A DNA stretch of 64,000 nucleotides from Clostridia bacterium (GCA_017461985.1 JAFTSA010000005.1:1-64000), one strand, 5' to 3'; shown: positions 8,104-16,896, counted from the stretch's first letter. A program made the numbers and translations. The notes: generated by a model not told the origin, from the letters alone.

Positions 8104-9294
8104 TTAATGGCAACCGCAGTCGCAGTCACAGCCATACTTATATTCACGGCCGATTGCGTCTGCTGTCTTCACTGCTGCGATGATCATATCTTCTGTGACA
8201 GGGAAGGGCATATTGTGCACTGATTCTTCGGGGATGCAGGTCTTTGCTGCAACTTCACGGAGTTCGTCATCGGTGAGGGTATCTCTTGAATATTCGCCGG
8301 TCTTCTTGTTGGTCATAAGGTCGCGGATGCAGACGGGGAGGCCAACTGTGACGCAGAAGTCGAGGACTTCATAGAGTTCTTCTTCGGGGCTGTTTTCAAG
8401 GACGAGTTGGCAGATTGTGCCAAATGCAACCACTTCGCCGTGGAAGTTGTTGTCGTGGATTTCGTGGACAACGGTGAGACCATCGTGGAGAGCGTGTGCT
8501 GCTGCAAGACCACCACTTTCAAAGCCAAGGCCTGAGAGGAGGATGTTGGTTTCAACGATCTTTTCAAATGCTTCGGTCACTGCATGGTTTTCGCAAGCGG
8601 TCTTTGCCTTTGCGCCGTCAGTGATAAGGTTGCGATAGCAGAGTTCAGCAAGTGCTTGTGCGGTGTGAGTGCCATATCCAAGGAGAGTGCCCTTGTTGCG
8701 GTTTGCACCACAGGGGAGACCTGCGTTGACGTTTGAGCAGGATTGTGCATTTGCTCTTGCTTCAAAATATGTTGAGAGTGCGTCACCCATACCGCTGACC
8801 AAGAAACGTGCAGGAGCGTTTGCGATGACGTTGAGGTCGATGAGGACAACGCTGGGGTTTTGACGGAAATATGCATAGTCGTCAAATTCGTGGCTATCGG
8901 TGTAGAGCACTGCGCTGTGTGAAGTAGGTGCGTCAGTTGCTGCGATAGTGGGGCAGATGATCAGGTTTGAACCTGCTGCAACGCACTTTGAAGTGTCGAT
9001 TGCCTTGCCACCGCCAAGACCGATGGTGCAAGCACACTTGTTTGCTTTTGCGATTTTTTGGAGTTCAGCAACAACAGTGCGTGAACATTCACCCTTGAAG
9101 ACGTCACCGCATGAAACGAATTCCACGCCGTATTTCTTTGCGCTTGCATCAAGCTTGTCTTTGACAAGGTTCAGTGCAAAGGGGTCTGCAATAAGGAGTG
9201 CCTTCTTGCCGAAGGTTTTGACAAAATAACCAAGGTTCAACAGTTCGTTTTCGCCTTGAACGTACTTTGTGGGACAAATAAATGCTTTTCTCAT
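8104..9294 (-). CDS. gldA: Glycerol dehydrogenase, NAD-dependent
   Basis: 396 aa iron-containing-alcohol-dehydrogenase family enzyme that oxidises glycerol to dihydroxyacetone with NAD+. The Rossmann/NAD motif GLGGGKAIDTSKC lies near residues 93-105, followed by PTIAATDAPTSHSAV. Metal ligands are supplied by the Asp of the central helix region and the His residues in HALHDGLTVVHEIH and NNFHGEVVAFG. The C terminus has an odd Cys-rich tail, YGCDCDCGCH, not part of the normal fold. It is first in an operon with the dihydroxyacetone kinase and has its own sigma-A promoter. AAGGAG precedes the start codon. Confidence 0.9.
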   Translation of the reverse strand: MRKAFICPTKYVQGENELLNLGYFVKTFGKKALLIADPFALNLVKDKLDASAKKYGVEFVSCGDVFKGECSRTVVAELQKIAKANKCACTIGLGGGKAIDTSKCVAAGSNLIICPTIAATDAPTSHSAVLYTDSHEFDDYAYFRQNPSVVLIDLNVIANAPARFLVSGMGDALSTYFEARANAQSCSNVNAGLPCGANRNKGTLLGYGTHTAQALAELCYRNLITDGAKAKTACENHAVTEAFEKIVETNILLSGLGFESGGLAAAHALHDGLTVVHEIHDNNFHGEVVAFGTICQLVLENSPEEELYEVLDFCVTVGLPVCIRDLMTNKKTGEYSRDTLTDDELREVAAKTCIPEESVHNMPFPVTEDMIIAAVKTADAIGREYKYGCDCDCGCH

Positions 9295-9332
9295 AAAATT
9301 TCTCCTTTTTAGGTTTAAGATTTAATGTAAAC

Positions 9333-9361
9333 ATTATACTCCCTATTGAATTTGATTTCAA
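9333..9361 (-). promoter_or_regulatory. Promoter of gldA-dhaKL
   Basis: On the minus strand TTGAAA (9361-9356), 17-bp spacer, TATAAT (9338-9333), 39 bp before the gldA start. Confidence 0.75.
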
Positions 9362-9473
9362 TACCCAATTTTAAAAAAATGAGATTTTCATCCAAAAAAT
9401 TGTAAAAAAACGAGGTTTTGACAAGCCGACCTCTCCAAAAATCGCATTTTTGAAGGGAAAAATCAAAAAAAGC

Positions 9474-9501
9474 TTGAAAATTGCAGGTTTTATGGTAAAA
9501 T
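9474..9501 (+). promoter_or_regulatory. Promoter of nadE
   Basis: TTGAAA (9474-9479), 16-bp spacer ending in TGG (extended -10), TAAAAT (9496-9501). Confidence 0.65.
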
Positions 9502-9528
9502 AAAAATTGCAAAAAAACGAGGTGCATT

Positions 9529-10275
9529 ATGGACACAAAAAAGACAATAGCAGAAAGAGTAGAGTGGATAAAGAATTTGCTCAAAGAAACAGGCGCAAAA
9601 GGTGTCATCTATGGCAACAGCGGTGGCAAGGATTGCACCCTCGTGGGGGCACTTTGCAAGATGGCAACCGACAACGTGCTTGGGGTGATTATGCCTTGCT
9701 CATCCTCACGCAACTACGGCTCAGACCGTGACGATGCTCTCGCCGCAGGAGAGAAGTTTGCAATAGAGCAAATCGAGGTGGATTTGACCGCCACAAAAGA
9801 GGCGATGATGACCGCTCTTGGCACAAATCTTGAACAAAATCACGTCAGTGAATATGCCCTCAAAATGTCTTCTGCAAACATAAATCCCCGCCTTAGAATG
9901 TCGGTTTTGTACGCAATCGGTCAAGCAAGAGGCTATCTTGTCGCAGGCACGGGCAATCTTTGTGAGATGACCATGGGCTACTTCACAAAATGGGGTGACG
10001 GCGCTTGCGATTTCAACCCTATTTCAGACCTTACCGTTCCCGAAATTTACGCCCTTCTTGAGGAGCTTGACGCCCCCGAAAACATCATTTCAAAAGCCCC
10101 TTCCGCAGGTCTTTACGAAGGTCAAACCGACGAGCAAGATATGGGTGTCAGTTATGCCTCAATCACCGCCTATTGTCGTGGTGGAGAAGTTGCTGAAGAA
10201 GACAGACAAAAGATTGACAGAGCATATAGGTCAACCGCCCACAAACGTCGTATGCCCAGATATTTCCCCGACTGA
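9529..10275 (+). CDS. nadE: NAD+ synthetase, ammonia-dependent type
   Basis: 248 aa, without the N-terminal glutaminase domain of the long form, so ammonia is the expected nitrogen donor. It amidates nicotinic acid adenine dinucleotide to NAD+ through an adenylated intermediate. The pyrophosphatase loop is GNSGGKDCT (about residues 28-36), with Cys where Ser or Thr is usual. GTGNLCEMTMGYFTKWGDGACDFNPISDL is split over the ATP/deamido-NAD site, and the C-terminal HKRRMPRYFPD is typical. It stands alone with its own promoter and terminator, upstream of the NAD-linked hydrogenase operon. Confidence 0.88.
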   Translation: MDTKKTIAERVEWIKNLLKETGAKGVIYGNSGGKDCTLVGALCKMATDNVLGVIMPCSSSRNYGSDRDDALAAGEKFAIEQIEVDLTATKEAMMTALGTNLEQNHVSEYALKMSSANINPRLRMSVLYAIGQARGYLVAGTGNLCEMTMGYFTKWGDGACDFNPISDLTVPEIYALLEELDAPENIISKAPSAGLYEGQTDEQDMGVSYASITAYCRGGEVAEEDRQKIDRAYRSTAHKRRMPRYFPD

Positions 10276-10328
10276 CCGATTTTGAAAATTTTGTAAGAAA
10301 AAAATAAAAATATTTTTTTGAGAGAAAG

Positions 10329-10357
10329 TCCGCCGAAAATTTTTCGGTGGATTTTTA
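10329..10357 (+). terminator. Terminator of nadE
   Basis: TCCGCCGAAAA paired with TTTTCGGTGGA (one G-T pair) then TTTTTATTTTT. The remaining AT-rich stretch to 10480 shows no gene. Confidence 0.7.
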
Positions 10358-10481
10358 TTTTTGATGAAAAAAGCGGTTTAGATTATCAAATTTTTTTGGT
10401 GAATTTTGTTCGGTTTTTGGGTGGAGATGAAAAGGGGGTGTTTTTCACCCTCTATTTTTACAAAATAGTAAAATTAGGGTA

Positions 10482-10536
10482 TTGCTTTTTTCGGGGGGTT
10501 GTGGTAAACTCTCTTTTGAACGTGCATTATGCACGT
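10482..10536 (+). promoter_or_regulatory. Hydrogenase operon promoter with palindromic operator
   Basis: TTGCTT (10482-10487), 17-bp spacer with an extended-10 TG, TAAACT (10505-10510). Starting about 10 bp after the -10 box is a perfect palindrome, ACGTGCAT-T-ATGCACGT (10520-10536), covering the expected start of transcription. It does not resemble the Rex consensus. It could bind a dimeric repressor or fold as a 5' hairpin in the message. Confidence 0.6.
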
Positions 10537-10576
10537 GCGAGATGAAAAATACAAAAAGCAATTTTTGGAGGAACAT

Positions 10577-11074
10577 ATGTCAAAAATTAATCTGACCACA
10601 GTTGCATTCAAGGGCACAGCAGAACAAGAAGCACAACTCCGTGCAGAACTCAAAGAAATCGCAAAATTGCCCGGCAGCCTTATGCCCGCACTTCAAACCG
10701 CACAAAACATCTACGGCTATCTTCCCATTGAAGTTCAAACAATGGTGGCAGAAGAACTTGGTGTTTCACTTGAAGAAGTGTTTGGTGTTGCAACTTTCTA
10801 CAGCCAATTCGTCCTCAACCCCAAAGGAGAATATCCCTTTGCAGTTTGCCTTGGCACAGCTTGCTACGTCAAGGGCAGTGGTGACGTCTTCGCAAAACTT
10901 GAAACAGTCCTCGGCCTCAAAGATGGTCAAACCTCACCTGACGGCAAATTCTCACTTACAGCAACACGTTGCATCGGTTGCTGCGGTCTTGCACCCGTAA
11001 TGACAGTTGGTGACGAAGTTTACGGCAAGGTCACCACAGACCAAATTCCCGGCATCGTCGCAAAATATCGCTAA
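10577..11074 (+). CDS. hydC: Hydrogenase subunit, NuoE-like [2Fe-2S] protein
   Basis: 165 aa from the ATG at 10577, which has a GGAGG site; the in-frame upstream ATG at 10529 lies inside the operator palindrome. Thioredoxin-fold [2Fe-2S] protein with four Cys ligands in CLGTACYVKGS and TRCIGCCGLAPVM, preceded by the helical YGYLPIEVQTMVAEELG. It is the small electron-transfer subunit of trimeric NAD(H)-linked [FeFe] hydrogenases and the first gene of a ten-gene operon. It would move electrons between the NuoF-like flavin subunit and other clusters in the cytoplasmic complex. Confidence 0.9.
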   Translation: MSKINLTTVAFKGTAEQEAQLRAELKEIAKLPGSLMPALQTAQNIYGYLPIEVQTMVAEELGVSLEEVFGVATFYSQFVLNPKGEYPFAVCLGTACYVKGSGDVFAKLETVLGLKDGQTSPDGKFSLTATRCIGCCGLAPVMTVGDEVYGKVTTDQIPGIVAKYR

Positions 11075-11107
11075 AACCCCAAGAGAGCAATCTCTTAAGG
11101 AGCAAAT

Positions 11108-11446
11108 ATGAAAATAAGCGAACTTTCCGCATACATTGACGGCACAATCGTCTGCAATGCGGACAAAGCAGACAAGGAAGTCTATTCAGCCTTCTCATCA
11201 GATATGATGAGTGACGTGCTTGCTTTTGTTCTGGATCAAGGCGTGCTTATCACTGGGCTCATCAATCCCCAGATTGTACGCACGGCATTGATGATGGACA
11301 TTGAGTGCATAGTGGTCGTAAGAGGCAAAACTCCTGATGCAGCAATCATATCTTTGGCGGAGGCAAACGGCATCGTCATCGTCACCACCAAGAAGAATAT
11401 GTTTGAGACGTCAGGCAGACTTTATTCGGCAGGGCTCAAAGCGTAA
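11108..11446 (+). CDS. DRTGG-domain protein, first of two
   Basis: 112 aa. It resembles DRTGG-domain proteins, small alpha/beta modules of unknown ligand that occur in clostridial hydrogenase clusters: LDQGVLITGLINPQIVRTALMMD, split by strand IECIVVVRG, then a DAAIISLAEANGIVIVTT end. No catalytic motif is visible. Its stop overlaps the start of the next gene (TAATG), so translation is probably coupled. A regulatory or assembly role for the hydrogenase is inferred from the conserved neighbourhood only. Confidence 0.65.
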   Translation: MKISELSAYIDGTIVCNADKADKEVYSAFSSDMMSDVLAFVLDQGVLITGLINPQIVRTALMMDIECIVVVRGKTPDAAIISLAEANGIVIVTTKKNMFETSGRLYSAGLKA

Positions 11447-11874
11447 TGGCAAACCAATTCATACATCAGGAATATCTGGTTGCAGGCAACAACTTCAACT
11501 CCGCCGGCTCGGCATCTGAGGCGGTGAAGAGCACTTTGAAGAAGATGGGTGTGGCGTCAAGCGACATCCGCAGGGTTGCCATTGCAATGTATGAAGGCGA
11601 AATCAATATGGTCATACACGCCGGTGGCGGAATTGCACTGGTCGACATCTATTACGACAAGATCAACATCTTGCTCAACGACAAGGGCAAGGGCATAGCG
11701 GATCTTGAAAAGGCAATGCAACCGGGCTATTCCACCGCACCCGAAGAAGTGCAACGTCTGGGCTTCGGCGCAGGCATGGGCTTGCCAAATATGAAAAAAT
11801 ACGCAGACGTGTTCGACATCCAAAGTGAAGTGGGTGTGGGCACAACTGTGAAGATGACTATCTATTTTGGATAG
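11446..11874 (+). CDS. RsbW-like HATPase domain protein
   Basis: 142 aa standalone GHKL/HATPase domain like anti-sigma-factor kinases. The helix IRRVAIAMYEGEINMVIHAGGG corresponds to the N-box, and LNDKGKGIAD plus GFGAGMGLPNMKKYAD are the nucleotide-lid motifs; the strand ending TVKMTIYFG closes the fold. No sensor, dimerisation or receiver domain is present. Such ATPases recur in hydrogenase operons next to DRTGG proteins and may act in signal transduction with the hydrogenase-like sensor downstream (inference). Start codon overlaps the preceding stop. Confidence 0.75.
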   Translation: MANQFIHQEYLVAGNNFNSAGSASEAVKSTLKKMGVASSDIRRVAIAMYEGEINMVIHAGGGIALVDIYYDKINILLNDKGKGIADLEKAMQPGYSTAPEEVQRLGFGAGMGLPNMKKYADVFDIQSEVGVGTTVKMTIYFG

Positions 11875-11887
11875 TGATAATGGGGAA

Positions 11888-13168
11888 ATGAACAAAGAAA
11901 GATCGTTGACACGAATTCTCACGGACAAAGCGCTCCACACCGTCAACCTTGACCCTGAAAAGTGCAGAGGTTGCGTCACTTGTATGCGCCGTTGTCCCAC
12001 AGAGGCCATCCGTGTGAGAAACGGAAAGGCAAGCGTAGACTACGACCGTTGTATCGGTTGTGGCGAATGCGTGCGCCTTTGCACGCACAACGCAAAGTTG
12101 CCATCCCACGACAGTTGGGACACTCTTGAGGACTTCAAGTACAAGATTGTGCTGCCTCCTCCCTCGTTGTACGGACAATTCAACAATCTTGACAACATTG
12201 ACATAGTGCTCAGCGCCCTTCTAGAACTTGGCTTTGACGAAGTGTACGAAGTGGGGCTTGCAGCTGAGTATGTCAGTTCAGTGACAAAGATTATGCTTGA
12301 CAGAAAAGAGGTCAAGAGTCCTGTCATTTCAACGGCTTGCCCTGCCATACTTGAACTGATAATGATGAAATATCACAACCTTCAAGACAACCTTCTCCCC
12401 GTCCTTGCTCCCGTTGACGTGGCGGCAAAACTGGCAAGGGAGAGAGCAATTGCAAAGGGTATCCCTGCCGAGGACATAGGTGTCTATTTCATATCACCCT
12501 GTCCTGCAAAGGTGTTTGCCTTGAAGATGGGCATCGGCGTCAACAAGCCTTACGTTGACAGAGTGTTGTCAGTGGCAGACGCATATATGCGTCTTGTTCC
12601 TGTGATGAACAACCTGAAAAACACCAAATCCCTGACAAAGATGTGTGCAACAGGTCTTAGATGGGGTGTCAGCCGTGGGGAAGCCAACGCCATATTCCAC
12701 GAGAAAACAATCGCTGCCGACGGCGTTGAAAACTGCGTCAAGATTTTGGAAGCAGTGGAAGACGGCTCTCTTGACGACATTGAGTTTATTGAACTTAATG
12801 CTTGCACGGCAGGCTGTGTCGGCGGTGTTATGAACGTAGAAAATCCTTTCGTTGCAAGAGGAAGACTCTATCAACTTGCACGTAAAATGTCCACAGGTGT
12901 CAATCACCTCACGGACGTGGGCAAATCAAAGGAATATTTCACTTGGGAAGCAAGCCCGATGGTTAAGGACGTCTTTGTCCTTGACGAGGACCGCTTCACC
13001 GCTATGAACAAACTTATGGAGATGGAAAACGTGTTTTCCAAACTCCCCCAAGTAGACTGCGGACTTTGTGGCGCACCCAGTTGCAGAGCCTTTGCAGAGG
13101 ACCTTGCCAGCGGAGTTATCCCTGCCGACACAAAGTGTCCTAGACTTGAAGAGGAGAAAAACCAATGA
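11888..13168 (+). CDS. Hydrogenase-like iron-sulfur sensor protein
   Basis: 426 aa. The N terminus has two ferredoxin motifs, CRGCVTCMRRCP and CIGCGECVRLCT. The middle is an [FeFe]-hydrogenase H-domain with divergent loops: STACPAILEL (about 148), ISPCPAKVFALK (about 203) and NACTAGCVGG (about 303). All four potential cluster Cys remain, but the proton-relay Cys of TSCCP is Ala, as in sensory hydrogenases. The C terminus has CGLCGAPSCRAFAEDLASG with a later Cys, a fourth iron-sulfur site. It is probably a redox or H2 sensor rather than the working hydrogenase. Start uncertain: ATG 11888 or TTG 11867. Confidence 0.8.
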   Translation: MNKERSLTRILTDKALHTVNLDPEKCRGCVTCMRRCPTEAIRVRNGKASVDYDRCIGCGECVRLCTHNAKLPSHDSWDTLEDFKYKIVLPPPSLYGQFNNLDNIDIVLSALLELGFDEVYEVGLAAEYVSSVTKIMLDRKEVKSPVISTACPAILELIMMKYHNLQDNLLPVLAPVDVAAKLARERAIAKGIPAEDIGVYFISPCPAKVFALKMGIGVNKPYVDRVLSVADAYMRLVPVMNNLKNTKSLTKMCATGLRWGVSRGEANAIFHEKTIAADGVENCVKILEAVEDGSLDDIEFIELNACTAGCVGGVMNVENPFVARGRLYQLARKMSTGVNHLTDVGKSKEYFTWEASPMVKDVFVLDEDRFTAMNKLMEMENVFSKLPQVDCGLCGAPSCRAFAEDLASGVIPADTKCPRLEEEKNQ

Positions 13169-13491
13169 CCGTAAAGGAATTAGTGCAAGTCTTAGACGCA
13201 AAGGTGTACAACCTTGACGACGAGATGAGAGAAGTCACCTCCGGCTATGCAGGAGATTTTCTCAGCGCGGTCATGGGCAAAGCCCCCACGGATAGTGCTT
13301 GGTTCACCATTATGAACAACGTCAACGTCTGCGCCGTTGCAACCCTTGCAGAAGTGGCGGTTGTGGTGCTCTGCGAAGGAGTAGAGCCTGACGAGCCCCT
13401 TTTGAACAAGGTGAAGATGCAAGGTGTCAACCTGATTGCAGTGAAGGAAGACATTTTTGGAGCAGTGAAAAAGGTCTGCCACCTGATTTAA
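13165..13491 (+). CDS. DRTGG-domain protein, second of two
   Basis: 108 aa, start overlapping the previous stop (ATGA). Same general fold as the first DRTGG protein of the operon: SGYAGDFLSAVMGKAPTDS, then VCAVATLAEVAVVVLCEG and VNLIAVKEDIFGAVKKV, the last helix matching that of the first copy (IVIVTTKKNMFETSG). No catalytic residues are evident. The ligand of DRTGG domains is not known to me; by context it is an accessory or signalling subunit of the hydrogenase system. Confidence 0.65.
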   Translation: MTVKELVQVLDAKVYNLDDEMREVTSGYAGDFLSAVMGKAPTDSAWFTIMNNVNVCAVATLAEVAVVVLCEGVEPDEPLLNKVKMQGVNLIAVKEDIFGAVKKVCHLI

Positions 13492-13492
13492 G

Positions 13493-14182
13493 ATGGACAC
13501 CTACCGCTACGATATCCACATACATTCAGCGGTGTCCCCCTGTGCCGACAACGATATGACTCCCGTCACCATCGTAGGCACGGCAATGCTCAGCGGACTT
13601 GACTTTGTGGCCATAGCGGACCACAACTCCATTGAGCACGTCCCCGTAGCCCTCGCAGCAGGCAAAGCCTACGGCATAAAGGTTGTTCCTGCAATAGAAT
13701 TGCAGACCAGAGAAGACATCCACATAGTGTGCTTGTTTGAAAAGTACGAAGACCTCGTTGCTTTCACGGAGAAGATACCTTTCTCCACCCGTCCCAACGA
13801 GGAAGAGTTCTTCGGTGAGCAACTGATATTTGACGAAGACGATGAAGTCATAGGCAAAGTGGAAAGGATGCTCCTTGACAGTGCGGACATATCAAGCGAT
13901 GACGTGCCTCAACTCATAAAGGAGTTCAATGGGGTTGCAATCCCCGCCCACATAGACCGAGAAGGCAAAAGTATGCTTTCAATTCTGGGCACGATAACAG
14001 AAGGCTATCCCGTGGTGGAGTTCAGCACAAGAGCAAAGCCCGAGATGATAGAAGAGTGGTCAAAAACCCATGGGGTTATAATAGATAGCGATGCGCACAC
14101 GCTCGCGAGCATATCCACTCGTGGACAAATAGAACTTGAAGAATACACGGTCAAATGTTTCCTTGACCATCTGCGTGGATGA
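13493..14182 (+). CDS. PHP-domain metal-dependent phosphoesterase
   Basis: 229 aa. Metal-binding PHP motifs are complete: YDIHIHSAVSPCADN at the N terminus, IADHNSIEH (about residue 44), the Glu in AIELQTREDIHIVCLF, His in AIPAHIDREG and DSDAHT near the C terminus. The family hydrolyses phosphoesters of nucleotides or small metabolites with a trinuclear metal site. It follows the second DRTGG gene by 1 bp, in the regulatory half of the operon. A role in turning over a signal nucleotide is possible but unproven. Confidence 0.8.
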   Translation: MDTYRYDIHIHSAVSPCADNDMTPVTIVGTAMLSGLDFVAIADHNSIEHVPVALAAGKAYGIKVVPAIELQTREDIHIVCLFEKYEDLVAFTEKIPFSTRPNEEEFFGEQLIFDEDDEVIGKVERMLLDSADISSDDVPQLIKEFNGVAIPAHIDREGKSMLSILGTITEGYPVVEFSTRAKPEMIEEWSKTHGVIIDSDAHTLASISTRGQIELEEYTVKCFLDHLRG

Positions 14183-14183
14183 T

Positions 14184-14729
14184 ATGAGAGAACTTGCACT
14201 GAACATACTTGACATAGTAGAAAACTCCGTCAAGGCGGAAGCCAAGAACGTGCTCATAAGCGTAGTGGCAGAGGACAACCTGTTGACCATAGTCATCAAG
14301 GATGACGGAAAGGGTATGGATGAGGAGTTTTTGAAGAACGTCACCGACCCTTTCACCACCACCCGCACCACAAGAAAGGTTGGCATGGGCATACCTCTCT
14401 TTAAGATGGCGGCGGAGATGGCAGGAGGTGAGTTTAGTATCACCTCAACAAAGGGCGTAGGCACAACAGTGACAGCCACCTTCGTCCTTGACCACATTGA
14501 CAGAGTCCCCCTAGGAGACCTTGCAGAAACTATGGTGACTCTTCTCAATGACGATTTCCCCACAGACTACCTTCTCAAGGTGTCCGTTGACGGAAATGAA
14601 TACGAATTTGACACGAAAGAGTTGAGAGAGCAACTTGACGGCGTGCCCGTCAACGAGCCAGAAATCCTGCTTTTCGTCAAAGATATGATAAATGAAAATA
14701 TAACACACATTGGAGGAGCAAAAATATGA
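14184..14729 (+). CDS. Standalone histidine-kinase-type ATPase domain
   Basis: 181 aa from ATG 14184, 1 bp after the previous stop; the longer in-frame start at 14136 overlaps the PHP gene. HATPase motifs are clear: N-box LNILDIVENSVKAEA, G1 IKDDGKGMDEE, F/G2 TTRKVGMGIPLFK and a closing GVGTTVTATF. No membrane, sensor or phospho-acceptor domain precedes it. With the RsbW-like protein it is the second free ATPase in the operon. A C-terminal extension of about 60 residues has no motif I recognise. Confidence 0.78.
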   Translation: MRELALNILDIVENSVKAEAKNVLISVVAEDNLLTIVIKDDGKGMDEEFLKNVTDPFTTTRTTRKVGMGIPLFKMAAEMAGGEFSITSTKGVGTTVTATFVLDHIDRVPLGDLAETMVTLLNDDFPTDYLLKVSVDGNEYEFDTKELREQLDGVPVNEPEILLFVKDMINENITHIGGAKI

Positions 14730-15094
14730 AGAGTATTGCCGACATCAAAGCCATTAGAGACAAGATGCAATCGGAAATCATTTTGCGTGACAACAGCGAC
14801 AGCGAAGCAGAAACCAGAGTTGTAGTTGGCATGGCAACCTGCGGTATTTCAGCAGGCGCACGCCCCGTCTATAACACACTTCTCGACGAAGTCGCAACAC
14901 GCGGTCTTAAGAACGTCAAAGTGACCAGAAGTGGATGCCTTGGCATGTGCAAACTTGAACCTATCGTTGAAGTTTTCGTGCCCGGTCAAGAAAAGGTGAC
15001 CTACGTTGAAGTCAACCCTGAAAAGGCAAAGCAAATCATTGCAAGCCACGTGGTCAACGGCAACGTTTGCCAAGACTATCTCATCAAGGAATAA
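14726..15094 (+). CDS. [2Fe-2S] thioredoxin-like ferredoxin subunit
   Basis: 122 aa, start overlapping the previous stop. Thioredoxin-like [2Fe-2S] domain similar to the C-terminal half of NuoE and the N-terminal part of NuoF-like hydrogenase subunits. Ligand Cys lie in GMATCGISAGA and RSGCLGMCKLEPI, with a strand VTYVEVNPEKAKQII following. It probably shuttles electrons within the hydrogenase complex. Separate copies of this domain next to hydB are usual in clostridial trimeric or tetrameric hydrogenases. Confidence 0.82.
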   Translation: MKSIADIKAIRDKMQSEIILRDNSDSEAETRVVVGMATCGISAGARPVYNTLLDEVATRGLKNVKVTRSGCLGMCKLEPIVEVFVPGQEKVTYVEVNPEKAKQIIASHVVNGNVCQDYLIKE

Positions 15095-15111
15095 TTAGGA
15101 GGACTAGATAA

Positions 15112-16896
15112 ATGTACAGAAGTCACGTATTGGTATGTGGCGGCACAGGTTGTACATCCAACCACAGTGGCGACATACTCAACGAATTTCAAAGACTGCT
15201 TGCTGAACACAACCTTGAAAACGACGTCAATATCGTAAGAACCGGTTGTTTCGGTCTTTGCGCAGTTGGTCCCGTTGTCATCATCTACCCCGAAGGCGCA
15301 TTCTATGCAAGCGTCACAGTGGATGACGTCAAGGAACTTGTGGAAGAACACCTCATCAAAGGTCGTATCGTCAACCGTCTTCTCCACAAAGAAGACAGCA
15401 ATGACTCCGTCAAGGCATTGTCAGACACCAACTTCTACAAGAAGCAAACCCGTGTTGCACTCCGCAACTGCGGTGTCATCAACCCCGAAGTCATCGATGA
15501 ATACATCGCATACGACGGCTATCAAGCACTGATCAAAGTCTTGACAGAAATGACTCCTCAACAAGTCATCGACACCATTAAAGCAAGTGGACTCCGTGGC
15601 AGAGGCGGTGCAGGCTTCCCCACAGGTCTCAAGTGGCAATTTGCAGCCGCATCACCCGGCCCCATCAAGTACGTCTGCTGCAACGCTGACGAAGGCGACC
15701 CCGGTGCATTTATGGACAGAAGCATCCTTGAAGGCGATCCTCACGCCCTCATCGAAGCAATGACCATTGCAGGCTACGCAATCGGCGCACACCAAGGCTA
15801 CGTTTACGTCCGTGCAGAATACCCCATCGCAGTTGAACGCTTGAAGATAGCCCTCAAGCAAGCAAAGGAATACGGCCTCCTCGGCAAGAACATCCTTGAC
15901 ACCGGCTTTGACTTCGACCTTGACATCCGTCTTGGCGCAGGCGCATTTGTTTGCGGTGAAGAAACAGCACTTATGGTTTCAATCGAAGGCAACCGTGGTG
16001 AACCTCGTCCTCGTCCTCCTTTCCCCGCAGTGAAAGGTTTGTTTGGCAAGCCCACAATCCTCAACAACGTGGAAACTTATGCAAATATTGCACAAATTAT
16101 CTTGAAAGGACCCGAATGGTTCACTTCAATGGGAACAGAGAAGTCAAAGGGCACAAAGGTCTTCGCACTTGGTGGCAAGATCGTCAACACAGGTCTTGTT
16201 GAAATCCCCATGGGCACAACTCTCCGCACAGTCATCGAAGACATCGGCGGTGGCGTCCCCAACGGCAAGAAGTTCAAGGCAGCACAAACCGGCGGTCCTT
16301 CAGGCGGTTGCATCCCCGTGGAACACTTTGACATCCCCATCGACTATGACAACCTTCTCGCAATCGGCTCAATGATGGGCTCAGGCGGTATGATCGTCAT
16401 GGACGAAGACAACTGTATGGTTGACATCGCAAAATTCTTCCTTGAATTCACAGTTGATGAAAGCTGTGGCAAGTGCACTCCCTGCCGTATCGGCACACGC
16501 AGACTTCTTGAATACCTTGACAAGATCACCAACGGTCTTGCAACTCTCGAAGATCTTGACGAAATGGAAAAACTCTGCCATTACATAAAAGCAAACTCAC
16601 TGTGCGGTCTTGGACAAACAGCACCCAACCCCGTGCTCTCAACCCTCCGCTATTTCCGTGACGAATACATCGCACACATCGTGGACAAGAAATGTCCTTG
16701 CCACGTTTGTAAGGGTCTTGTCCAATTCAAGATCGTTGAAGACAAGTGTAAGGGTTGCTCAGCCTGCGCAAGAAAGTGTCCTGTTGGCGCAATCACTGGC
16801 GTGATCAAACAACCTTACAGCATTGACGTCAACAAGTGCATCAAGTGCGGACAATGTATCGACACTTGCCGCTTCGGCGCAATCATCAAGGAATAA
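15112..16896 (+). CDS. hydB: Hydrogenase subunit, NuoF-like NADH/FMN protein
   Basis: 594 aa. Domains in order: N-terminal [2Fe-2S] (CGGTGCTSNHS, RTGCFGLCAVG); NuoF core with FMN/NADH motifs GLRGRGGAGFPTGLKW and NADEGDPGAFMDR; [4Fe-4S] site ESCGKCTPCRIGTRR; and two C-terminal ferredoxin motifs CKGCSACARKC and CIKCGQCIDTC. It is the flavin subunit that exchanges electrons with NAD(H), and in characterised trimeric enzymes takes part in electron bifurcation with ferredoxin. A GGAGG site precedes the ATG. The gene is followed 11 bp later by the catalytic subunit. Confidence 0.93.
   Translation: MYRSHVLVCGGTGCTSNHSGDILNEFQRLLAEHNLENDVNIVRTGCFGLCAVGPVVIIYPEGAFYASVTVDDVKELVEEHLIKGRIVNRLLHKEDSNDSVKALSDTNFYKKQTRVALRNCGVINPEVIDEYIAYDGYQALIKVLTEMTPQQVIDTIKASGLRGRGGAGFPTGLKWQFAAASPGPIKYVCCNADEGDPGAFMDRSILEGDPHALIEAMTIAGYAIGAHQGYVYVRAEYPIAVERLKIALKQAKEYGLLGKNILDTGFDFDLDIRLGAGAFVCGEETALMVSIEGNRGEPRPRPPFPAVKGLFGKPTILNNVETYANIAQIILKGPEWFTSMGTEKSKGTKVFALGGKIVNTGLVEIPMGTTLRTVIEDIGGGVPNGKKFKAAQTGGPSGGCIPVEHFDIPIDYDNLLAIGSMMGSGGMIVMDEDNCMVDIAKFFLEFTVDESCGKCTPCRIGTRRLLEYLDKITNGLATLEDLDEMEKLCHYIKANSLCGLGQTAPNPVLSTLRYFRDEYIAHIVDKKCPCHVCKGLVQFKIVEDKCKGCSACARKCPVGAITGVIKQPYSIDVNKCIKCGQCIDTCRFGAIIKE

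Noticed and set aside
10520-10536. Rex-type redox operator
   Set aside because: The palindrome lacks the TTGTG...CACAA half-sites of Rex.
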